NCBI GenBank assembly: GCA_003645215.1
Contig: QNEM01000108.1
Coordinates: 1 to 7,093 of the forward strand
Origin: Gammaproteobacteria bacterium
GTDB lineage: Bacteria; Pseudomonadota; Gammaproteobacteria; Eutrophobiales; Eutrophobiaceae
Reading direction: 5' to 3'
Length of the DNA stretch: 7,093 nucleotides
In this document: positions 1 through 4,396 of the stretch, piece by piece
Layout of the letters: each line of letters opens with the position of its first letter
Position numbering within the stretch: position 1 is the first letter of the stretch
Made by a program: the position numbers and the translations under genes
Notes under the pieces: generated by a model
Told to the model about the DNA's origin: nothing
Databases searched by the model: none
The model's input: only the letters and a program-made list of their open reading frames with translations

Positions 1-368
1 GAAGGAATGGCGCTATGCTGACCTTGAGCTATATAGGCGCCGTACGCTCCATGCCTAATTACAATGTGATGGGGGTTGCCAAGGCCAGTCTCGAAGCCAA
101 TGTCCGTTACATGGCCTCCAGCCTTGGTCCTGAGAATATACGCGTCAATGCTGTCTCAGCAGGTCCTATTAGAACATTGGCCGCATCGGGCATCAGTGGT
201 TTGAGAGACTTTCTGCATCATGTTGAAGAAGTTTCACCATTACGCCGGAATGTCACCATTGATGAAGTCGGTAATGCCGCCGCATTTCTGTGTTCAGATC
301 TGGCCTCTGCAATCACTGGTGAAATTACTTATGTCGATTGTGGATATAACTCCATAGGCATGAGCTGA
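1..368 (+). CDS. fabI: Enoyl-[acyl-carrier-protein] reductase FabI, C-terminal part (5' end outside window)
   Basis: This is the last 121 codons, read in frame from base 3, of the NAD(P)H-dependent reductase that carries out the final step of each type II fatty-acid elongation cycle in the cytoplasm. The short-chain dehydrogenase Y-x6-K catalytic motif is intact in PNYNVMGVAK. With the first in-frame Met at base 15 as residue 1, Tyr16 and Lys23 match E. coli FabI Tyr156 and Lys163, and Tyr6 matches Tyr146. The motif SAGPIRTLAASGI, which leads into the substrate-binding loop, is also conserved. By this alignment roughly the first 136 residues, including the cofactor-binding Rossmann start, lie upstream. 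Two oddities: the E. coli Phe203 position is Leu63, and the usual VDGG near the C-terminus reads VDCG. The protein ends soon after, at GMS, as expected for the family. It lies 13 bases ahead of the symporter gene and may be cotranscribed with it. FabI, rather than FabL or FabV, is a confident call. Confidence 0.96.
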   Translation, partial: RNGAMLTLSYIGAVRSMPNYNVMGVAKASLEANVRYMASSLGPENIRVNAVSAGPIRTLAASGISGLRDFLHHVEEVSPLRRNVTIDEVGNAAAFLCSDLASAITGEITYVDCGYNSIGMS

Positions 369-381
369 TAATTCCAGACTA

Positions 382-1590
382 ATGTCACTTCAAGGTAATA
401 ACGCCCTGCTTTGGGCAATTCTCGCCGGTGCTGTGGGTGGTATATTCTCAGGCTGGTATTTTGGTGAAGCCATGTTAGCCGTCGGCTGGCTCGGCACGCT
501 GTTTCTCAATGCCCTGAAGATGACTATTGTTCCGCTGATAGTCGCCGCAGTCATCAGTGGTGTGACATCTATGGGAGATATTCGCAAATTAGGCAGGGTT
601 GGTGGTCTGACCATCCTTTATTATGCCGCTACCACCGCGCTGGCCGTTCTAATAGGTCTGGTCATTGTCAATCTTATCCAGCCCGGCAGTGGAATAGCAG
701 AACTGAGCAATGTCGTTCCAGAGAAAGTCTCTGATAAAACAGGTATAGGCTTTACTGATATTATCCTTTCACTGGTTCATACAAACCTGCTGGCCGCCGC
801 CGCCGAGAATCTACTACTCCCGATAATAGTCTTCTCCCTTTTCTTTGCAGCAGCCTTGACAACCATTGGTGAAATAGGAGCACCTGTCATACGTTTTTTT
901 GATGGGCTCAATGAGGTCATGATGAAGCTGGTAATCTGGCTTATGTACCTTGCTCCTGTAGGTATATTCGCCCTGATTGCTGCTCGACTGGGTGCCGCAG
1001 GTGGTGGTCAGGCCTTCTGGAACGAAATTACTTCAGTCGGCTGGTATTGTGTTGCTGTGCTACTCGGTTTATTTATACACGCCCTGCTCTTATTTGGCAT
1101 TCTGCGTATGTTTAGTAATCATGGCATGGCATATTTAAAACAGATGATGCGTGCGTTGTTGACCGCATTTGGTACAGCCAGCTCTTCAGCAACGCTGCCG
1201 ATTACAATGGAATGTGCGGTCGAGGCCGGTATCGACAAACGTGCAGTCAAGTTTGTCTTACCTTTAGGTGCCACAGTCAACATGGATGGCACGGCATTAT
1301 ATGAAGCCGTAGCAGTCATGTTTATTGCCCAGGCTGATGGATATAGCATGGGGATAACGGAACAGATGATTATTTTTGTTACTGCAACGCTCGCCGCTAT
1401 AGGTGCTGCAGGAATCCCTTCAGCAGGGCTTGTCACCATGGTCATTGTTTTGACTGCCGTGAACCTGCCGCTTGAGGGGATAGGTATGTTATTGGCCGTA
1501 GACTGGTTTCTGGATCGGTTCCGAACCACTGTCAACGTCTGGGGCGACAGCACCGGCGCAGCGATTATTGAAAGGGTGATACCCGATTAA
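382..1590 (+). CDS. Dicarboxylate/amino acid:cation symporter (DAACS/SLC1 family), probably glutamate/aspartate
   Basis: This is a 402-residue integral membrane transporter of the GltPh/GltP/EAAT family, which uses ion gradients to import acidic amino acids or dicarboxylates. The full fold is visible: TM1 near 9–28, hydrophobic segments up to about 240, re-entrant hairpin HP1 with the Ser-rich motif ASSSATLPIT (266–275), TM7 with NMDGT (300–304), hairpin HP2 with AAGIPSAG (342–349), and TM8 with DWFLDRFRTT (374–383). Mapped on archaeal GltPh, Na+-site residues Asn310, Asn401 and Asp405 are Asn300, Asn385 and Asp389. Substrate residues Asp394, Arg397 and Thr398 are Asp378, Arg381 and Thr382; the Arg points to an acidic substrate. 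Ala266, Glu308 and Arg379 instead resemble animal EAATs. It is slightly shorter than many bacterial relatives, mainly through short termini. The ATG at 382 is the only plausible start, because an in-frame stop lies at 361–363. No good Shine-Dalgarno precedes it, so coupling to fabI translation 13 bases upstream is possible. The exact substrate cannot be fixed from sequence. Confidence 0.93.
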   Translation: MSLQGNNALLWAILAGAVGGIFSGWYFGEAMLAVGWLGTLFLNALKMTIVPLIVAAVISGVTSMGDIRKLGRVGGLTILYYAATTALAVLIGLVIVNLIQPGSGIAELSNVVPEKVSDKTGIGFTDIILSLVHTNLLAAAAENLLLPIIVFSLFFAAALTTIGEIGAPVIRFFDGLNEVMMKLVIWLMYLAPVGIFALIAARLGAAGGGQAFWNEITSVGWYCVAVLLGLFIHALLLFGILRMFSNHGMAYLKQMMRALLTAFGTASSSATLPITMECAVEAGIDKRAVKFVLPLGATVNMDGTALYEAVAVMFIAQADGYSMGITEQMIIFVTATLAAIGAAGIPSAGLVTMVIVLTAVNLPLEGIGMLLAVDWFLDRFRTTVNVWGDSTGAAIIERVIPD

Positions 1591-1601
1591 AGACGCGAAA
1601 T

Positions 1602-1639
1602 GTGAAGTACATAGAATTTCCTATAACCACTTCACTTTT
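1602..1639 (+). terminator. Possible weak intrinsic terminator after the symporter gene
   Basis: A 7-bp inverted repeat, GTGAAGT (1602–1608) with ACTTCAC (1629–1635), is followed directly by TTTT (1636–1639). Inside it, ATAG (1611–1614) can pair with CTAT (1621–1624). The stem is AT-rich, broken by an internal loop, and has a short U-tract, so termination efficiency is doubtful. It starts 12 bases after the symporter stop codon, where a terminator separating the convergent ppiD gene would be expected. Confidence 0.4.
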
Positions 1640-1650
1640 CACACTTCACT
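1628..1650. repeat. Short direct repeat CACTTCACT, two copies 14 bases apart
   Basis: The nonamer CACTTCACT occurs at 1628–1636 and again at 1642–1650, separated by TTTCA. Both copies contain ACTTCAC, the complement of GTGAAGT at 1602–1608, so either copy could pair with that arm and form alternative hairpins. It lies between two convergent genes. Its function is unknown, and it may be a local remnant of a simple repeat. Confidence 0.6.
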
Positions 1651-1690
1651 TGTTCGAATGCTTTTAAAAAAATCAGGTTGAATATGCCAA

Positions 1691-3589
1691 TTAGAGATTA
1701 TTGGAATTAATACTGGTACTGGCCCTGTCCATTAATGCATCAACAACCGATGACCATTCATCATTGGCCTTCGATTGAAGTAACATTGCCTTGGTCTTAT
1801 CAATATCTTCGTCCAGTAATGAATGTGGATAGCCAATTTCCGAAACTGCAACCACAGCGTAATCTTCCCTGCCAATCTCTGTTCCTGCAAAAGTGAAGCT
1901 GTTTTCTGCTGGCTTCCCCAGTTTAAATGCAGTACGTAATATCTTCCTGTTCACTGATACATCATCACGATTTACAGCATCTGCCTGTTTCCACTCAAAG
2001 CCAATCGTCTCTGCCACCTGGGATAGATCTGAACCCTGCTTAAGCTGTTGCAGAATTTCCTGGCCCTTTTCCTGTTGAATTTTACTTGCTTGCTCAGTCT
2101 TGAGTATTTGTGTGATTTGTTCCTTTACAGTATCAAGCGATTTTTTCTCAGCAGGTAAATATTCCAGTACCTGTATAACCACAAGATGATTATTATCCAG
2201 TTCAATCGCTTCACTATTTTGACCGGATTTTATTGCTTCCTGATTAAAACTTGCAGCAAGTATTTTTGGATCAGCAAATAATTCATTTGTGCCATCCCGA
2301 CTGAAAAAGTCACTTTCCTGAATCTCAATACCAATCTCCTCAGATGCGACTTCCAGGGAATCAGAGTGTTCATAAGCCAGCGTCACCAGCTTATCGGCGA
2401 GATCAAAATATTTGTATTCTGCTTCTGATCTCTTGTAATCTTTTTCAATAACTTCCCTGGAATTTTCGAATGTGTTTTTGGCACCACCTTTGATCTCTTC
2501 AACTCTGAAAATATGCAGGCCTCTGTCTGTCCTTTCAACTACACTGAGCTCGTCCTGCCCCATGTTAAACACTATTTCATCAACTTCTTCAGGCAAGACT
2601 CCTCTGGTAAGAAAACCGTGCTCACTGACCAGTATTTCCGGTTTTGACCCATCATCATGTTTTTCGGCAACCTCTGTGAATGAAATGCCTGAGTTGATTA
2701 ATTCACGGAGTTTATTAGCCTTATTCCTGGCAAGTTCAATCTCCTCATCATCTGCCTCAGGGGAAAGTTTTATATCAATCACATTAACTTTCCGTTCCTC
2801 CTTGACATCATATTTGTCTTTATTATTGTCATAATAAATACGCACATCTTCCTCAACCACTTGTACCCCTTCGGCCAACTTCTCTACTGATAATTCAAGA
2901 TAGGCAACCTTGACCTGATCTGGTTCTGTTAATCCCTGACTGGTTTTACTGTAATATTCCTCAATTGCATCATCACTTATCTCAATTGATTCTTTAACAT
3001 CGTCTGCGGGCAAAATCACATAGGAAAGATCTCTGGTTTGCTTACTGATCCTGGTCAACCAGACCGCTTCTTTTTCGGACACGAACGCACTGTTTATCAC
3101 CGCGCCCTGTAGTTGATTTGCCATTAGTTCCAGACGTAGTTGATGCTCGAACGTAGTTGAAGTCATCCCTAGCTGCATTACACTCCTTTCATAGATAGCT
3201 CTATCGAATCCATTCTCACCACTAAATACATCAATATCTCTGACTGTTTTTCTGATTGTTGCATTACTAATTTGCAAGCCACTATCAACTGCAGCCTGAT
3301 TAATTACTTCATCCTGAATTAATTTATCCAGCGTCTGTTTCTTTAATATTTCTTCTTCAGCGGGGGCAAGTGACTTACCAGTGTATTTTTGCATTTGCTC
3401 ACGGAAGTTACCGTATGCCTGTTGAAATTGTCTTAGCTTAATGTCCTCACCATTCACCGATGCCACCACCGGTTCTGAACCTTGATCGGCAAAATTAATT
3501 CCCCACACGGCGAAGGTAATTATTATTAATCCCATGATGGCGCCCGCAATCCAGCCGGTAGCCCAATTTCGAATTTTTTGCATCAACAT
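1691..3589 (-). CDS. ppiD: Periplasmic folding chaperone PpiD (SurA-N / parvulin-like, membrane-anchored)
   Basis: This 632-residue protein is close in size to E. coli PpiD (623). PpiD is an inner-membrane-anchored chaperone that acts on proteins emerging from the Sec translocon in the periplasm. A short cytoplasmic N-terminus (MLMQKIRNW) precedes one uncleaved membrane helix (about 12–30). The SurA-N-type chaperone region (about 40–170) contains the typical VNGEDI and FRQ-like LRQFQQAYG segments. A parvulin-like domain (about 265–368) carries GFLTRGVLPEEVDE and GLHIF (His359), followed by a long C-terminal helical and chaperone region. The first parvulin signature, normally a His-containing ASHIL-like strand, reads VNVIDIKL, so isomerase activity is unlikely; E. 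coli PpiD's parvulin domain is also reported inactive. The start could be Met1 or Met3, with only a weak AGGT upstream. A strong terminator lies between it and the tRNAs, so ppiD should have its own promoter in 3590–3711, but I see no convincing −35/−10 pair there. The downstream neighbour is convergent. Confidence 0.95.
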   Translation of the reverse strand: MLMQKIRNWATGWIAGAIMGLIIITFAVWGINFADQGSEPVVASVNGEDIKLRQFQQAYGNFREQMQKYTGKSLAPAEEEILKKQTLDKLIQDEVINQAAVDSGLQISNATIRKTVRDIDVFSGENGFDRAIYERSVMQLGMTSTTFEHQLRLELMANQLQGAVINSAFVSEKEAVWLTRISKQTRDLSYVILPADDVKESIEISDDAIEEYYSKTSQGLTEPDQVKVAYLELSVEKLAEGVQVVEEDVRIYYDNNKDKYDVKEERKVNVIDIKLSPEADDEEIELARNKANKLRELINSGISFTEVAEKHDDGSKPEILVSEHGFLTRGVLPEEVDEIVFNMGQDELSVVERTDRGLHIFRVEEIKGGAKNTFENSREVIEKDYKRSEAEYKYFDLADKLVTLAYEHSDSLEVASEEIGIEIQESDFFSRDGTNELFADPKILAASFNQEAIKSGQNSEAIELDNNHLVVIQVLEYLPAEKKSLDTVKEQITQILKTEQASKIQQEKGQEILQQLKQGSDLSQVAETIGFEWKQADAVNRDDVSVNRKILRTAFKLGKPAENSFTFAGTEIGREDYAVVAVSEIGYPHSLLDEDIDKTKAMLLQSKANDEWSSVVDALMDRASTSINSNNL

Positions 3590-3711
3590 AATTCAGTATT
3601 ACCTATACATTTCGACTAATTAATTTCTTACCCTTTCAACAATAACTACCTGAACGTTTTCGTCATTCACCCATGAGAATTTCAATATCAAAACATGACA
3701 TCATCAAAACC

Positions 3712-3744
3712 AAAAACGGGCGTACCCTGCAACGGGAACGCCCG
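3712..3744 (-). terminator. Rho-independent terminator of the tRNA (hupB–tRNA) transcript
   Basis: On the minus strand, CGGGCGT (3744–3738) pairs with ACGCCCG (3723–3717). The stem then continues, across one T·T mismatch, as CCC/GGG around a 6-base loop. A run of five T follows at 3716–3712, with a further TTTT just downstream. This GC-rich 10-bp stem plus U-tract starts 9 bases after the tRNA-Asp CCA end. It should end the tRNA transcript before ppiD. Confidence 0.9.
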
Positions 3745-3752
3745 CAAACTAT

Positions 3753-3829
3753 TGGCGGAGTGGACGGGACTCGAACCCGCGACCACCGGCGTGACAGGCC
3801 GGTATTCTAACCAACTGAACTACCACTCC
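3753..3829 (-). tRNA. tRNA-Asp (anticodon GUC)
   Basis: This is a 77-base cloverleaf including an encoded CCA end. The acceptor stem GGAGTGG pairs perfectly with CCACTCC, followed by discriminator G and CCA. The D-arm is GTTC-AGTTGGTTA-GAAT. The anticodon loop CTGTCAC, flanked by CCGGC and GCCGG-type stem halves, carries GTC, which decodes GAC and GAU. The T-arm GCGGG-TTCGAGT-CCCGT is intact. It lies 9 bases downstream of tRNA-Val and directly upstream of the intrinsic terminator, so it is the last unit of that transcript. Confidence 0.98.
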
Positions 3830-3838
3830 AGTTGCTAT

Positions 3839-3914
3839 TGGTGGGTGCTGAGAGGCTCGAACTCCCGACATTCGCCGTGTAAAGGCGACGCTCTACCAAC
3901 TGAGCTAAGCACCC
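3839..3914 (-). tRNA. tRNA-Val (anticodon UAC)
   Basis: This is a 76-base cloverleaf with encoded CCA. The acceptor stem GGGTGCT pairs with AGCACCC, with discriminator A. The D-arm is GCTC-AGTTGGTA-GAGC. The anticodon stem TCGCC/GGCGA encloses loop TTTACAC, which gives anticodon TAC (valine GUA/GUG). The T-arm is GGGAG-TTCGAGC-CTCTC with one G·U pair. It begins only 33 bases after the hupB stop codon, which leaves no room for a separate promoter outside hupB. It is probably transcribed with hupB and with tRNA-Asp downstream. Confidence 0.98.
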
Positions 3915-3924
3915 CAGATCGTGC

Positions 3925-3950
3925 TAGCGGCACCCCTGAAAGGCGCGCTA
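3925..3950 (-). other. Hairpin between hupB stop codon and tRNA-Val, no U-tract
   Basis: On the minus strand TAGCG (3950–3946), whose TAG is the hupB stop codon, pairs with CGCTA (3929–3925). After one bulged C the stem continues with CGCC against GGTG, including a G·U pair. No T-run follows, so it does not look like an intrinsic terminator. It may instead protect the hupB mRNA 3' end after tRNA processing. This is inferred from hand-drawn pairing only. Confidence 0.5.
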
Positions 3951-4220
3951 GTTTATTGCATCCTTGAGTGCTTTGCCAGGCTTAAAACCTGGGACTTTTG
4001 AAGCCTTGATTTGAATCTCTTCACCAGTTCTTGGATTACGCCCCATTCTTGCTGCACGATTACGCACAGAAAATGTTCCGAAACCAACCAGGGTGATGGT
4101 GTCGCCTTTTTTCAATGCTTGTGTGATTGATTCAATAGCAGCATCAAGTGCTCGTCCTGCAGATGCCTTTGACAGATCAGCGGAGTCGGCGATAGATTCA
4201 ATTAATTCAGCTTTGTTCAT
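3948..4220 (-). CDS. hupB: DNA-binding protein HU-beta
   Basis: At 90 residues this is the standard length for HU, a small basic dimeric nucleoid protein that bends and compacts DNA with little sequence preference. The N-terminal helical dimerisation half MNKAELIESIADSADLSKA is typical of HU. The family signature runs from GFGTFSVRNR (46–55) through the beta-arm tip, with the DNA-intercalating proline at Pro63 in GRNPRTGE. The C-terminal helix ends KALKDAIN. HU-beta rather than HU-alpha or IHF is chosen from the sequence and from its place directly after lon, as in many gammaproteobacteria. A strong Shine-Dalgarno, AAGGGG (4234–4229), sits 8 bases before the ATG. A near-consensus promoter lies about 100 bases upstream. 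The stop codon starts a hairpin, and tRNA-Val begins 33 bases later. HU is a known Lon substrate in E. coli, so the lon–hupB adjacency may matter functionally. Confidence 0.98.
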   Translation of the reverse strand: MNKAELIESIADSADLSKASAGRALDAAIESITQALKKGDTITLVGFGTFSVRNRAARMGRNPRTGEEIQIKASKVPGFKPGKALKDAIN

Positions 4221-4241
4221 TATATGTTCCCCTTAAGAATT

Positions 4242-4272
4242 AAAAAAAGCCCATAGCAGTCTTGCGGCGGGC
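4242..4272 (-). promoter_or_regulatory. Terminator-like hairpin in hupB leader (possible attenuator)
   Basis: On the minus strand GCCC (4272–4269) pairs with GGGC (4252–4249), and an inner GCA/TGC stem closes a four-base loop. Seven T follow (4248–4242). It lies in the hupB 5' leader, between the candidate promoter and the Shine-Dalgarno. The stem is short and has an internal loop, so it may only partly terminate, or may simply end lon readthrough. Confidence 0.45.
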
Positions 4273-4325
4273 CAGTAAAATCAGGTGTTCCAAAAAATTA
4301 GGTAAGATTTTTCTCCAGCGCGGAT

Positions 4326-4354
4326 TTTATACCAAGTGGACAAATATCAGTCAA
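4326..4354 (-). promoter_or_regulatory. Sigma-70 promoter of hupB
   Basis: The −35 element TTGACT (4354–4349) and −10 element TATAAA (4331–4326) are separated by exactly 17 bases. Each differs from consensus at one position. The expected start of transcription is near 4319, giving a leader of about 100 bases before the hupB ATG. An A/T-rich stretch lies upstream, next to the lon stop codon. The near-consensus strength fits an abundant nucleoid protein, and two stable RNAs if cotranscribed. Confidence 0.85.
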
Positions 4355-4396
4355 GCGAATAGGTCTGAAAACGGCGATTATATTTACTTTTTTTAA

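Noticed and set aside
1119..1553. 144-codon minus-strand open frame inside the symporter gene
   Set aside because: It lies fully opposite the conserved TM6–TM8 coding region, shows no recognisable domain, and is explained as a shadow of the real gene.
1666..1704. Possible ppiD terminator: CCAAT/ATTGG pairing over the stop codon and a T7 run on the minus strand
   Set aside because: The stem is only 5 bp, AT-rich, and separated from the T-run by more than 10 bases, so it is not a credible intrinsic terminator.
2472..2834. 120-codon plus-strand open frame inside ppiD
   Set aside because: The Ser/Leu-rich low-complexity translation is typical of an antisense frame; ppiD on the other strand explains the sequence.
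3590..3711. Search for a ppiD promoter
   Set aside because: Several TTGAAA-like and TATAGG/TAATAC-like words occur on the minus strand, but none pair at 16–18 bases, so no promoter is called although one is expected here.
3695..3967. 90-codon plus-strand open frame with TGLEPATTGVTG and RGSNSRHSP segments
   Set aside because: It is the antisense of tRNA-Asp and tRNA-Val plus the terminator. Such peptides are a well-known class of spurious protein predictions over tRNA genes.
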